Positions 22,017 through 33,916 of a stretch of DNA of 64,000 nt are shown here, piece by piece (position 1 is the first letter of the stretch; every line of letters begins with the position of its first letter). A program made the position numbers and the translations under genes. This stretch comes from Elephas maximus indicus. Taxonomy: Eukaryota; Chordata; Mammalia; Proboscidea; Elephantidae. Where the stretch lies: the NCBI RefSeq assembly GCF_024166365.1, contig NC_064825.1, positions 105,228,480 through 105,292,479 on the forward strand. Direction: 5' to 3'. Below the pieces are notes generated by a model. The model made no database searches and was not told where the DNA came from. It worked only from the letters and a program-made list of their open reading frames with translations.

Positions 22017-23095
22017 AAGGTGATTTTATATGTGACATATTACCCTTTTTATTTATTGATTATTTTAATGTGTCAATATTTTATTTAGAATTTTAAAATC
22101 AATGTTCATGAGTGAAATTGTTCTGTAATTTATTATATTGTAGTTATTTTTAGTGTCATTGGTAGTTTTGGGCATTGAAATTATATTAGCTTCTCAAAAC
22201 AAATTGCAAATTCTATCTTGTTCCATTCAGTGGAAAAAAAAAAAAACAACTTTAAGATTAGAATTCACTGGGGAATAGGAAAGTATTCAATTGCATATTT
22301 TTTTTAAATCATGGATTTACTTTCTTTAATAATGATCAGAATATTATTATCTCAATTTCTTCTTCATTTTTATTAAATTTTGTTTCCTGGAATTCATCCA
22401 TGATAACTAAGTTTTCAAATTCAATGGTACAAGTTCTTTTTTTTTTTTTTTTTTTTAATAATAATCTCTCTGTAAACGTGGCAGAATCCACAAGGATTAT
22501 CTTTTCCCATGGGTGGTATTAGTGATTTTTGACCTCTTTTTTTTTTTTTCCTCCTGATTAGTCTTATGAGTGCCTAATACATTTTATTAGTTTTCTCAAA
22601 GAAACAATTTTTTTGTGTGTTGAATCTGCCTATTTTATATTTGCTATCTGCTAATTTCTTTTCTTCTTTTAATTTTCCCTTTGTGTAGATTTTTTTTTTT
22701 TAGTTGTAAATACCCATGAATCTCTGCTTAAGGCTTTTCTTCTTCTTTTTTTTTTTTTTTTTTTACTGTGTGAAGGAGTGTCATCTGTTCGTGCACAGGA
22801 AGCTTGAAAGTGCCAGAGTGTGAATATCTCCAGGAATGTCTCTCAAACAACAGTAGATGGTAGTTGGTGGATGAAAACAATCAGCTTTCTCACCCCTTGT
22901 GTGGGATGATTCCAAAAATGTTCCTATAGAGTCTTCCAGAGATCCCTAGTGGAACTGAGCACCAATTTTTCACAAAAAATAATCTGTTCATTAGTGCATT
23001 TTCTATTGTCTGTCTTTCCTTCCCTGTCTCATTATAAAACTTTCCTACAGGTACTTGGTACCATTGTCTTATATACATATTTGTGGTTGTTGTTT
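22017..23095 (-). mobile_element. AT-rich, L1-derived sequence
   Basis: Antisense L1 ORF2 phrases are visible ('attgttctgtaatttatta', 'gctatctgctaatttctttt') among long T runs. From about 22760 to 23095 I recognise nothing. No gene is present. Confidence 0.5.
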
Positions 23096-23137
23096 TTAGG
23101 TGATGTTAAGTTGGCTCTGACTCATAGGGAGCCTATG

Positions 23138-24195
23138 GATAACATCGTGAAGAATGGGAATTCCAAGACACTTAACTGTGCTCATGGGGAACCTTTTTGT
23201 AGATCAAGAGGCAGTTATTTGGAGAGAACAAGGGAATACTGATTGGTTTAAAGTCAAGAAAGGTGTGCGTCAGGGTTGTATTCTTTCACCATACCTATTC
23301 AATCTGTATGCTGAGCAAATAATCTGAGAAGCTGGACTATATGAAGAAGAATGGGGCATCAAGATTGTAGAAAGACTCATTAACAACCTGCATTATGCAG
23401 ATGACACAACCTTGCTTGATGAAAGTGAAAAGGACTTAAAAAAAAAAAAAAGGACTTAAAGCACTTACTACTAATGAAGATAAAGGACCACAGCCTTCAG
23501 TATGGATTACACCTCAACATAAAGAAAACAAAAATCCTCACAACTGGACCAAGGAGCCACATCATGATAAATGGAGAAAAGAATGCAGTTGTCAACGATT
23601 TCATTTTACTTGGATCCACAATCAACAGACATGGAAGCAGCAGTCAAGAAATCAAAAGACACATTGCATTGGGTAAATCTGCTGCAAGGGACCTCTTTAA
23701 AGTGTTGAAAAGCAAAGATGTCACCTTGAAGACTAAGACGTGCCTGACCCAAGCCATGGTATTTTCATATGCATGTGAAAGCTGGGCAGTGAATAAGGAA
23801 GAACGAAAAAGACTTGATGGCTTTGAATATTGGTGTTGGCGAAGAATATTGAATATACCATGGACTGCCAAGAGAATGAACAAATCTGTCTTAGAAGAAG
23901 TACAACCACAAAGCTCCTTAGAAGCAAGGATGGTGAGGCTGTGTCTTACATACTTTGGACGTGTTGTCAGGAGGGATTAGTCCCTGGAGAAGAACATCAT
24001 GCTTGACAAAGTACAGGGTGAGCGGAAAAATGGAAGACTCTCAACCAGGTGGATTGACACAATGGCTGCAGCAATGAGCTCAAACATTACAACGATTGTT
24101 AAGGATGGTGCAGGACCAGACACTATTTTGTTCTGCTGTGCATAGGGTCACTTTGAGTTGGAACTGACTCATCAGCACCTAACAGCAACAACAGC
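23138..24195 (+). mobile_element. Younger 5'-truncated RTE nested in the older one
   Basis: About 1.06 kb of the RTE 3' third is present, from 'gataacatcgtgaagaatgg' to the (CAA)n end near 24195. A reverse-transcriptase C-terminal frame remains open for 168 codons at 23474-23980 (MKIKDHSLQYGLHLNIKKTK and on). Breaks elsewhere make it inactive. A bare poly(A) insertion sits inside it at about 23437-23453. Confidence 0.87.
23427..23460. repeat. Poly(A) tract flanked by a short direct repeat
   Basis: aaaaggactt occurs on both sides of a run of about 15 A. The RTE consensus seen at 38485 has the word only once, so a poly(A) block and a duplicated target word were added to this copy. Confidence 0.7.
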
Positions 24196-24730
24196 ATGTA
24201 CAGCAGTACAAAACATTGCCCCATACTGCCCATTCCTCACAATTGTTATTATGTTTGATTCCATTGCTACAGCCACTGTGTTAGTCCATCTCATGAAGCA
24301 GCTAGTTCTTTTTCGATCACCCTCTACTTTACCAAGCATGATGTCCTTCTCCAGCCATCAGTCCTTCCTGATGATGTGTCCAAAGTAAGCAACACAAAGT
24401 CTCACCATCCTCACTTCTAATGAACTTTCTGGCTCTACTGCCTCCAAGACTGATTTGTCTTTTCTGCCAGTCCGTGGTGTATTCAATATTCTTCACCAAC
24501 ATCACGATTCAAATGCATCAATTCTTCTTTGGTATTCGTTTTTCATGGTCCGACTTTCACATGTGCATGAGGCCATTGAGAATACAACATCTTGGGTCAA
24601 GTGCACCTTAGTAATCAAAGTGAAATATTTGCTTTTTAAATTTTGAATAGATTTTTTGTCGCAGATTTTCCCAATGCAACACATTATTTCATTTCTTGAG
24701 TGCTGCTTCCATGGGTATTGATTGTTGGTA

Positions 24731-25070
24731 CATTAGTATTCCTAAACTCCAGACTGTGTTTGAATCTTGCAAGTCTTTCTATAAATGTCTTCTGTTTCAG
24801 GATCCAATCCAGGGTATCATATTGCATTTAGTTATAGAGTTTCTCTACTGCAATTTGCTCTGTGACAGTTTCTAACTTTTTTCTTGTTTTTCATGACTTT
24901 GACAATCTTAAAGAGCACTGGCTAGGTACCCTACAGAATGTCCCCCAAATCTAGGTATGTCTGATGATTTTCTGTGATTAAACTGGGATTATGAGTTTTG
25001 GAGAGGTCTATCGCAGAAGTGCGGTGCCTTTATCATCACATCATATCAGGGAGCGCATGATATTCATATG
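24731..25070. other. Unassigned old repeat-like sequence
   Basis: The part around 24930-25030 ('cagaatgtcccccaaatcta' onwards) reads like a common old interspersed repeat whose family I cannot name. No gene is visible. Confidence 0.35.
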
Positions 25071-25190
25071 GCATCGCTCATGATGGGCTCAGACATACCT
25101 ATTATTGTGAGCATGGCAGAGGACAAAGCAACATTTTTTTTCTGTTCACAATGAGCCAGAAGTGAATTGAGGGCAACTAACAACAACAAC
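25071..25190 (+). mobile_element. RTE 3' end fragment
   Basis: A diverged RTE tail runs from about 'tgatgggctcagacatacct' to 'gggcaactaacaacaacaac'. Confidence 0.7.
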
Positions 25191-27858
25191 AGAATTAATT
25201 AAGCTACTTTTTTTTTTGAGATTTAAGAAGGTGTGGACCTGAAGAGATTTTATGATTCCATTATACCACTATAATCTTGGAAAATGTGAGCCTATGTATT
25301 GAAGAGACACAAATTAATTTCATTTGAGTGGATCAAGGGTTTACAAGGATAATGATGATTCTTTGATGTTAAATTGAAAAGCTAGAAAGCAGTTTGCTTT
25401 GTCTATACATCCCAACATACATACAAACACACACACACACAGAAAAGTCACTCAACAAGTACCAACAGCAGTTATCTGAATTGTTGCATTTCAGCTAATT
25501 TTTATTTTCTTTCGTGTTTTACTGTAGTTACCATGTATTCTAAGTCAATTGGCATATTTTATTTAATTGATTTTTTTAAAGAAATTCATGAAGCATATTT
25601 GATGTGGCATTGTTTCCAGTGATTTGGAGGAAATTATATTCTTCCAGAATGGCTCATGGGAGACTATTTCATCTAATTGCTGGGTTTATGTTCTGAAAAT
25701 TAACATTTCAGTAAATATTCTCTAGTGTCTAAATTCCCAAGGCTCTGGAAGCATACATAAGCCTTACATTTTGTTCATAGAGGTAAGATTCTAATCCTCT
25801 CTGTCTCTCTCTTTTTCTGTGCTCTCTTGAGTTTTTCTGGGTATTAAGAAAGGAAAATCATATTCCTGGAAAATTCATTGAAATCTATTGTGGACTCCTG
25901 TGTATTTACCTACTTATTATTTTTAAGAATGCTTGAATTCTGAGTGGGAGCTGTCCTGGAGAGTATTAGTAATAGGACGTGGATCTTCAGATGAGCTGTC
26001 TTCAGGTTGGGTGATGTATCCTGTCTTATCTTTCAGAAGTGCATGGGGGACATTGAGGTTCTGCAACCTTTGATACCAGGAACTCCCTTTGTTATTCTAA
26101 ATTATCTACCATATTATCTACCAGGTCCATGTACCGCAAGTTCAGGTTGCTAAGCTCTACTCCTTTCCTCCTTCCCTGGGGTGTCATTCTGAATTCTGCT
26201 TTGAAACTACCCATCATATGCTTGATATAATACAGGCACACTGAAAATATAGTTAAAACCAAAAAAATCAAAATGTGGATATGTTCTCAAAACCTCACTA
26301 TATTGTAAAGAAAAGAATACTATGCATAAAAGAATCATGAACATAATATATCATAAAATTTTGTTTTCCTAAAGGTAATGTCTGGAGGTATGTAGAGAAT
26401 GTGGAAAATATTTCTGGATTAAAGAGAGAACATTTCCTTGTGCTATTCATTTTGATATAATGTTTTATCTGTTACAAATGCTGCAGTAGTAGACCAGGAA
26501 AGAGACTATTCAAAATAAAAAGAATAATAAAATAAGCAAATGAATGAATACGTGTTGTTGATGAGGGCCTGAGACTATCAGCATGACTGCAGATGGACGA
26601 GTAGTGGGGAATAGCTAGAGTAAGGCTTTAGGTAAATAGAGCAGAGAAAGTCAGATTTGTTGTGATAGGTAATAAGGAACAAGTGAGGTCTTCCGAGCCA
26701 TAGACTCTCATAATAACCACAGTAATCCAGGGCCAGAGAAACTGATGATTTCACAGTGTTGGGTAAGATCACTACAGAGAGTTGGACTGTTCATCAGCTA
26801 CCACAATGCATCAGATGAGTGGTTGACGTTTGACATCCCTGCTGTAGGAACCAACCTGAGATGAGAAAAGGAGAACCAGAGAGAGCCAGATAGTGGTACG
26901 AAATCAAAGGGGAGAGTAGGGAAAATGTTTTGAAGGGTAGGAACTGGTGACTTAAGACTAAAGAGGCCAAAAGTCCAAATTGTACCTTCATATCTATTGC
27001 TAGAAACTTTGGCCTTTCCTCTATTTCTAATCAGTTTTATAATAATATAAAAGTTTAAAAATCATATCAATTCATAACAACACTAAAAATTAAAAAATGA
27101 GAAAGTGGGAAGCCTAGATTTATTGAATTCCACAACTATTACACTGAGTTAAGTATTTACCATGATTTTCCAATTTAATACTCTCACTCGTATGAGCTAT
27201 GGATTATTTTATCTTTTTTTTTTTTTTTAATATTACTGGTAAAGAAACCGAGGCTCAGAAAATTTGAGTAATTCATAAAATATCACATAGCTGATGGCAA
27301 TTCTGAACCTGAAATTAAATTTTTTCAAAGCCCATCCTTTTTTCATTATGCTGACTCAGGGGCTGTTTGTCAATCTCCAGCCTATTCCTCCTCCTCATAT
27401 AGGAATACATTTTTTTTCTTTTTGAGTCAGAAATAATCTTTTAACTCTAAAGGATATAATAATCCCTTTCAACCTTGAGCAATGCAAAAACGCTGGCATG
27501 CTGTCTTCATTTATGGAATTCACATTAAGAATCTTTTATTAACCTGGAAATTTCAGAGGTGTGTTTCTTCTTGGTTACTTTTTTTTTTTTTTGGCCTATT
27601 CTATATTTTGATTATAAACTGTGGTTACAAGATACTTCATTTTCTTTCAAAATAACGCATACAAAGATCGCCTAAAAAAAGATTATCACAAATATAGCTT
27701 TAGTCAAAACCCCTGAAAAATAACTAAAAAAGTAGTATTCCTGTGAGTCGGAATGGACTGGTCGGCAATGAGCATATAACTATTGGTAAACGTGCTCTGG
27801 AAAATATGGGGAAATACATTGTAACTTCCCCTCTGATTCAGGGAGTCTATAAGCGTTG
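25191..27858. other. Long gene-free interval
   Basis: No gene was found in about 2.7 kb. Visible items are a short (CA)n at 25430-25441, a MIR-like core at about 27220-27310, and a 30-bp AfroSINE tail remnant at 27738-27765 (gtgagtcggaatggact). The rest is AT-rich and unassigned. Confidence 0.5.
27180..27320 (-). mobile_element. MIR SINE fragment
   Basis: 'aaagaaaccgaggctcagaa' followed by 'tcacatagctgatggcaatt' matches the MIR conserved region. It is ancient. Confidence 0.55.
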
Positions 27859-28028
27859 AGGTAACCCTGGTGGCGTAGTGGTTAAGTGCTACGGCTGCTA
27901 ACCAAAGGGTAGGCAATTGGAATCCACCAGGTACTCCTTGGAAATTCTATGTGGCTGTTCTACTCTGTCCTATAGGTCTCTATGAGTCGGAATCGACTCG
28001 ACAGCACTGGGTTTGGTTTGGGTTTGGG
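27859..28028 (+). mobile_element. AfroSINE, well preserved
   Basis: The head 'taaccctggtggcgtagtgg' and the tail 'gagtcggaatcgactcgaca' are nearly consensus, so this is one of the younger copies in the window. Confidence 0.95.
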
Positions 28029-28337
28029 TATGAGCATTGAACGAGATCATATTCCCGGTATTGTTGTCAGTTAAAAATAAAAAAAAATAAATAACGGAGA
28101 GTTAAAAATAATGATGAAGTGGACCACATGAGTATTCGAAGGGCATCAGATGACTAAATAAGAAAGGACTAAAATGAGAATGAAAACACAGGACTAAAAG
28201 AGCAATATGTCAAAAAAAATGTAAGCTCATTGTTTTTACCAGGGTGTTACATTAATTTTAGAACCCTAAAGTAATTGTACATTCAGGAAAGAATCAAAGA
28301 ATAACTTGTAGATATACAAGGTTATGTCTCCTTTAAG

Positions 28338-28522
28338 AAGCTCTGGGGAAGCAGTGGCTAAGTGCTTTGGTGCTAACTGAGAAGTGAGTGTTTCGAACTC
28401 ACAAACCTAACAGCAGGAAGAGATAGGACAGTTTGTTTCCTTAAAGATTACAGCCTTGGAAAACCTGTGCCAGCCATTCTACTATGTCCTTTAGGGTCAC
28501 TATGAATAGGACTCAACAGCAA
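28338..28522 (+). mobile_element. AfroSINE, long variant, diverged
   Basis: 'agcagtggctaagtgctttg', a middle 'ttaaagattacagccttgga' and the tail 'tcactatgaataggactcaa' identify it. Confidence 0.75.
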
Positions 28523-28839
28523 TATGCAACCTGCATATCCCCTTAAACATCCATGTATTTTTTGCAAAATTCAAACAATATTGTGGGCATTTACAAATGC
28601 TGTTTTCCTGAGCCAGGCTATCTCTTATGAGTCTCAGTCTCAGTATTCTAATGATGGTGGTCTTATGTCTCCTACCTCTTCTGATCTTACCTTTATAATT
28701 TTTCCTTTAGCACTAAATTTACATTCTTTGTTTTCTTAGTACTATTAATAAACATGAACTTTTAGAATGACAGAATGGTGAAATGCACATGTTTTCTGAA
28801 ACTGCTATCTTGAAGAAAACTACTTAAGTTCTGTCACTC

Positions 28840-29010
28840 AAGAACAATTTCCTGGGTTCAAAATCCAGCTCATCACTGACTATACTGTGTAATCTTAAAC
28901 AAGGTCCTTCACTTACATATACATCAGTTTTCTTAAGGAAATTATGGGGCTACCTGTTTTATAGTTTATAGTGTTACTTGGAGATGTAAATTAATTGATA
29001 CATTTTAATG
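28840..29010 (+). mobile_element. MIR SINE
   Basis: 'cctgggttcaaaatccagct', 'tgtgtaatcttaaacaagg' and 'ggagatgtaaattaattgat' follow MIR order on the plus strand. It lies just upstream of the 29 kb OR gene. Confidence 0.65.
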
Positions 29011-29117
29011 TTTTAGCTCAATATTTGAAATGGTAAATGTTATATAAGTATGTTATTATCATTAATATTGTTACTAATTTTTATTATCTTTACTTCAGAA
29101 TTTCTCTAGCAACAATC

Positions 29118-30059
29118 ATGGCATTAACTGAAGGAAATCAGAGTACTGAAGCCACATTCACCCTCTTGGGCTTCTCAGAATACCCAGACCTCCAGGTGCC
29201 CCTCTTCACGGTGTTCCTGGCCATCTACATGGTCACTGTGGTGGGGAACCTGGGCATGATTGTGATCATCAGGATCAACCCCAGACTCCACACCCCCATG
29301 TACTTTTTCCTCAGTCACTTGTCTTTTGTTGATTTCTGTTACTCCAGTATAGTTACACCCAAACTATTAGAAAACTTGGTTGTGGGAGACAGAACCATCT
29401 CCTTCACAGGGTGCATCATGCAGTTCTTCTTGGCTTGTATATTTGCAATTGCAGAAACATTCATATTGGCAGTGATGGCCTATGACCGTTTTGTGGCAGT
29501 TTGTAACCCCCTGCTTTACACCGTTGTCATGTCCCCAAAGATCTGTGCATCATTAGTGGCCGGGCCCTATGCATGGGGTATAGTTGCTTCCCTGACACTC
29601 ACTTATTTTCTTCTGGCGTTATCCTTCTGTGGTTCTACTATCATAAATAACTTTGTCTGTGAGCACTCTGTCATTGTTTCTGTCTCCTGCTCTGATCCCT
29701 ATATCAACCAGGTGCTTTGTTTTGTCATTGCCATGTTCAATGAGGTGAGCAGCCTGATGATCATCCTCACTACTTATATTTTCATTTTCATTACTGTCAT
29801 AAAAATGCCTTCCGACGGGGGATGCCAAAAAGCCTTCTCTACCTGTGCTTCCCACTTGACCGCCATCACCATTTTCCATGGGACTGTCCTGTTCCTCTAT
29901 TGTGTACCCCATTCCAAAACCTCATGGCTCATCGTCAAAGTAGGATCTGTGCTTTACACAGTGGTCATCCCCATGCTGAACCCCCTGATCTACAGTCTCA
30001 GGAACAAAGATGTGAAGGAGACTGTCAGAAAGTTAATGAACAGCACAACACAATCTTGA
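29118..30059 (+). CDS. Olfactory receptor, OR5D13-like
   Basis: This is an intact single-exon odorant GPCR of 313 residues. The chosen ATG gives MALTEGNQS with an N-glycosylation site at N7. A ctttacttcag acceptor-like tract (AG at 29097-29098) precedes it by about 20 bp, and the longer upstream frame is disregarded for that reason. Motifs are GNLGMI (43-48), [21 protein letters not shown] (58-77, TM2), C99, [12 protein letters not shown] (120-131), second-loop cysteines C171, C181 and C191, KAFSTCASH (239-246) and [12 protein letters not shown] (285-296). It is the complete counterpart of the truncated pseudogene at 3890-4714 and similar to the pseudogene at 210-1145. Human OR5D13 is the nearest relative I recall; the odorant is unknown. 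Confidence 0.95.
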   Translation: MALTEGNQSTEATFTLLGFSEYPDLQVPLFTVFLAIYMVTVVGNLGMIVIIRINPRLHTPMYFFLSHLSFVDFCYSSIVTPKLLENLVVGDRTISFTGCIMQFFLACIFAIAETFILAVMAYDRFVAVCNPLLYTVVMSPKICASLVAGPYAWGIVASLTLTYFLLALSFCGSTIINNFVCEHSVIVSVSCSDPYINQVLCFVIAMFNEVSSLMIILTTYIFIFITVIKMPSDGGCQKAFSTCASHLTAITIFHGTVLFLYCVPHSKTSWLIVKVGSVLYTVVIPMLNPLIYSLRNKDVKETVRKLMNSTTQS

Positions 30060-30258
30060 AGATTGATTTATTTATGGAAAGAATTTGCTTTATGATGTTC
30101 AATATTGTTCAGTGTCTCTAGAAGAGATGCTAATTCAAATTATCTAGTCAATGTACCCATCTGAATTTTACATCTATTGCAATACACCAGTTATCTGATA
30201 ATTTGATTTCCAGTTACTTGAATCTTTAGCAAAATAGTTTTGAATTGTATGTGAAGTG

Positions 30259-30930
30259 AATCAAGTGTAGTGGATTGAATAGTGTCTCCCCACAAAATAC
30301 TCATACCCACTTAGAACTTCAGAATATGACCTTTTTGGAAATAGGGTCTTTGAAGACATAGTTAAGCTAAGATTAAAAATACAATCATACCTCCTTAAAA
30401 TGAAAACTGATTGCCACGGAATCAATTCCCATTCATACCAACCCTATAGGACAGAGTAGAACTGCACCACAGGAATTCCAAGGCTGTAATCTTTATGGAA
30501 GCAGACTGCTACATCTTTGTCCTGTAGAGCAGCTGGTGCATTCAAACTGCCAAACTTTGGGCCATGTTCTTAACTGCAGCACCACCAGGAATCCTTCATA
30601 CTCTCTTAGGCTGGGCCATAAATCCAGTGAGAATCTCATTATGAGAAGTAGCCAAGGACACAGAGTCACATAGGGAAGAAGGCCATGTGGAGATGGGGGC
30701 AGAACTTGGAGTTATGCTGCTACAAGCCCAGGAACACGAGGAACCATCGGAAGTTGGAAGAGTCAAGGAAGAATTTTCTCCTGATGCCTTCAAAGAGAGC
30801 ATGTCCCTGCCAGTACCATGAATTCAAACATTTGGCTTCCAGAACTGCAAACAAATAAATTTCTGTTGTTTTAAGCTACGAAGCTTGTGGTGATTTCTTT
30901 TGGCAGTCCTAAGAAACTAATACAATAAGT
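30259..30930 (+). mobile_element. MaLR-like solo LTR fossil, block B copy
   Basis: This is the duplicate of 4915-5575 with the same nested SINE at 30400-30596. It is an old, noncoding fossil. Confidence 0.6.
30400..30596 (-). mobile_element. AfroSINE nested in the LTR, block B copy
   Basis: It corresponds to 5045-5245, with the same orientation and the same insertion point within the LTR. Confidence 0.8.
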
Positions 30931-31584
30931 AAACATCAAACTGTAAAACTCAAATTCCTTGATTCACATATTGACATTGTGAATGATTAAAACACAAAAA
31001 ACAAAAAAACATTCTTCAATCTGACTTAAGCAATATGGGTGTCATAGTTACAGAGAAATTCTGAAAAATTACAACTGACTAGGGGTATGCATATAGGAGA
31101 ATTAGCAATAAGAGCCTGGAGGCACTATCCCTAAACTTCAACCAAGTTCTTTATTCCTTTTTCCCCAAGGCCGTATATATATGTTTGTTATTGTACAGGA
31201 AGTGATGGTAAACATGATATCACTGAGTGTGAAGACAAAACGTTGATTTTTATGTGACAGTCTTGATGGGTAACCAAGGGAACAAAAATTAAAAATCATA
31301 ATTATGAACCTCACAGTCTAATGTGTCAAACTCTCTCCTTCCTAACACCAATAGCTTCTTAGTAACATCATTTTAGAAAGAATACCGGCTGCTAAAGACA
31401 TAGAACCTTAAACGTTGATATCAACCTTCTGATATCATACATATCAGAGCAAAGGAACACACTGAAAGAGACAGAAAAGCAGAAAATGGACATGTAGAGG
31501 CAAATGTAAAATAATCAGCATGATAAGATATTAAAACATATGTTGACTTAATGGATGAATGAGCTAAACCTATTAAATGTACCA

Positions 31585-31757
31585 AAAAAGACCCCGTTGC
31601 CAGTCAAGTCAATTCTGACTCATAGCGACCCTATAGGACAAGGTATAATTGCTCCACAGGGTTTCCAAGGAGCACCTGGTGGAATCAAACTGCTGACCTT
31701 TTGGTTAGCAGCCAAACTATTAACCACTATGCCACCAAGATTGTTAAAAAAAAAAAA
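31585..31757 (-). mobile_element. AfroSINE unique to block B
   Basis: A minus-strand copy ('gaccccgttgccagtcaagt' to 'atgccaccaagattgtt') ends in an A run. The same place in block A, about 6450-6480, lacks it, so it arrived after the duplication. Confidence 0.85.
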
Positions 31758-32123
31758 AAAAAAGCACCAGATCCTACCATCTTACCAATGTGATTTTAGC
31801 ACTTAGCAGTGGTTTTTACGCCTCAATGTTTATACGTGTCACCCAAGCTCCTTCTTAAATGTGGGTATGATTGTGTCCCATTCCTAGGACTTCTGATTTG
31901 GGCCTAGGAAAGTTCATAACCTAGAATTCTAGGCAATTGTATTATAGATGTGGCCAGGATCTCTGATGTGAGAAATCCTGCCTTAGCTTAGTTTTATTAA
32001 TTCCATAGGACATTTAGTAATGTGCAAATAAAGCCTGGTAGGCAACTTCATGCTGCAAATTTTCTATGCGATTACAAGGAAATTTCAGTCATTAACAATG
32101 GTACAAAGAACCTGGCACTTGCC

Positions 32124-32277
32124 TTAATTAATTGGCTTGAGACACAGATGCTAGGGATTCCCCAGAGTTGGAGTCCCAAGGGCTGTAGAGGTAGATGTAA
32201 TAGCTGCAGTGCTCCCGAAACACTCGGCTTACAGAGAAACAGGACAGTGGTGGCCTGTTTCTCTGCAGCAGGTGAGT
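32124..32277 (+). promoter_or_regulatory. Candidate promoter and non-coding first exon of the 33917 OR gene
   Basis: This is the counterpart of 6859-7008. TTAATTAATTGG (32124-32135), TCCCAAGGGC (32174-32183) and the donor CAG|GTGAGT (GT at 32272-32273) are all retained. The acceptor before the coding exon has its AG at 33868-33869, giving an intron of about 1.6 kb. Here the homeodomain-type site is longer than in block A (TTAATTAATTGG versus TTAGTTAATTGG). The function is inferred. Confidence 0.5.
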
Positions 32278-32637
32278 TGCCTCAGGTTTTTTAATGAACC
32301 AGTGAAAATATTATTTTCCTGATGTGATAACTGTGGTCTTCTCTGATTTTTCTTTCAATATTAAGTCACTGTAACTGCTAAGTCTGAGCCCCATCATATT
32401 AAAGAGAGAAGTTAATATGGAAATATTTATCTTTATTATCCATTGACAGCAATTTCACAAAGAATAGAATAAACTTTCTGCTTAAAAATGGATATTTATC
32501 CTTATCCTCTTTATATGCACCTTAAGTTGGTAAATAAACTTTTCTAAGAATTGAGTCAACAAGTTATAATTTATATGCAAACATAACTTTCTAGTTAGTC
32601 CTGTTATAACTCTAATTTGATAAATCTTGGAACTGCT

Positions 32638-32730
32638 AAATATATACATACATGCATGTATACATGCATACATGTGTGCATGTATGCATGTACACATGTA
32701 TGTGTGCATATACATACACATATACCTATA
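32638..32730. repeat. (ATACATGC)n-like simple repeat
   Basis: Irregular ATGCATGT/ATACATAC words match the position of 7385-7495 in block A. Confidence 0.7.
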
Positions 32731-32734
32731 TATT

Positions 32735-33101
32735 TATCACCTGCTGTTGAGACAATTACAACTCATAGCAATCCTATAGGACAGAGTAGAACTGCCCTAT
32801 ATGATTTCTGAGGCTGTAAATCTTTATGGAAGCTGACAAGTATATCTTCATCCCATGGAGAAGCTGGAGTTTTGAATCGCTGACCATTAAGTTAGCACCC
32901 GAACACTTTAACCACGACTCTACTCAAACCAATACTGAACCCATTCCCATCCAGTTGATTTGGACCCATAGCGACCCTATAGGACAAAGTAGAACAGTCC
33001 CATAGAATTTCCAAGAAGCAACTGGTGGATTCAAACAGCCCATCTTTTTGGTTAGCAGCCAAACTCTTAACCGCCGTGCCACCTCTACTCTACCAGGGCT
33101 C

Positions 33102-33103
<2 letters not shown>
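32735..33103 (-). mobile_element. Two adjacent AfroSINEs, block B copy
   Basis: The same long-variant plus standard pair as at 7497-7848, split at about 32925. Confidence 0.85.
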
Positions 33104-33105
<2 letters not shown>

Positions 33106-33158
<53 letters not shown>

Positions 33159-33165
33159 GTATCTA
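33106..33165. repeat. (TA)n then (TGTA)n microsatellite
   Basis: A run of about 20 TA units is followed by four or five TGTA units. Block A has only a few bases here, so the expansion happened after the duplication. Confidence 0.9.
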
Positions 33166-33916
33166 TATATAATGCCTGGGTTGTAACAGAAGATAAGCCT
33201 TACATCAAGCTAAGCCATAAACCCTAATAAAGTGGGCACTCCACTCATGTCAAAATGAAGTCATTATCCCCCTTAGCCTCAACCACTGGGCAATCAAGAT
33301 ATTCGAAAGGAGTAGTAGTCTTCATGGAATAAAAAGTGCTAATGAAATTGCACTGCTTTTTTCCTAGGTTCTTTAGTATTTCATTTTCTCCTTAAAATAC
33401 AAGCATATTCCTTTAAATATTTTAATTGATTTGAGAATACAGGCAAAATATAGCAGCAGTATATTTTATTCTTTGAGACAAACATTTTACATTTTTTTTC
33501 ACAGAATCTAGCTAGCTTATGTACTGTATGTATGTCCTATATGTATGTATGTATTTGCTTAGTGTCAGTTATGTGCCTTTGATGGTACTTGTGCATGCAA
33601 GGAAAAAGCTAATGTACATGTGAATATAACTTCTACACACTCAGTATCACAAGTGTTTCTATGGAAACCCGTATTCTAATATTTCAAAGGGCAATGGAAA
33701 TTCGTAAATGTTCAGCTTGGTTTGGCATACACATAGCAGCTATTTGCATAAGGCATGTTCCTTATGGAGAGAGAGAACTAGTTCCAATAACTCTTTATTC
33801 TCACTTTCTTTTCTCTACCATAACAAAACATATTTGTCATTCACCCCCATAAACCTTCCCCTTTGACAGGAACAACACTCTCCTCCCACGCCTTTCCCTT
33901 CAAAGGAAGTACAGTG

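Larger units (their letters stand above)
23096..24730 (-). mobile_element. Older RTE fragment split by a younger RTE
   Basis: The 3' end of a minus-strand RTE lies at 23096-23137 (ttaggtgatgttaag to gcctatg). Its continuation is found only at 24196-24730 (tacagcagtacaaaacattg to 'gtattgattgttgg'). The interruption is a plus-strand RTE copy. The older copy is truncated to about 580 bp of its 3' end. Confidence 0.85.

Noticed and set aside
23474-23980. 168-codon open frame resembling a reverse transcriptase C-terminus
   Set aside because: It is part of a 5'-truncated RTE copy without start, promoter or the catalytic core.
29619-29912. 97-codon antisense frame inside the intact OR gene, also seen at 4288-4578 and, in part, 770-958
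   Set aside because: It is a shadow of OR codon usage, shared by paralogues because the sense strand is conserved; there is no independent start context or domain.
32022-32294. 90-codon open frame ending in a region conserved with block A
   Set aside because: The block A counterpart is not open over the same length; conservation is better explained by a promoter and non-coding exon.
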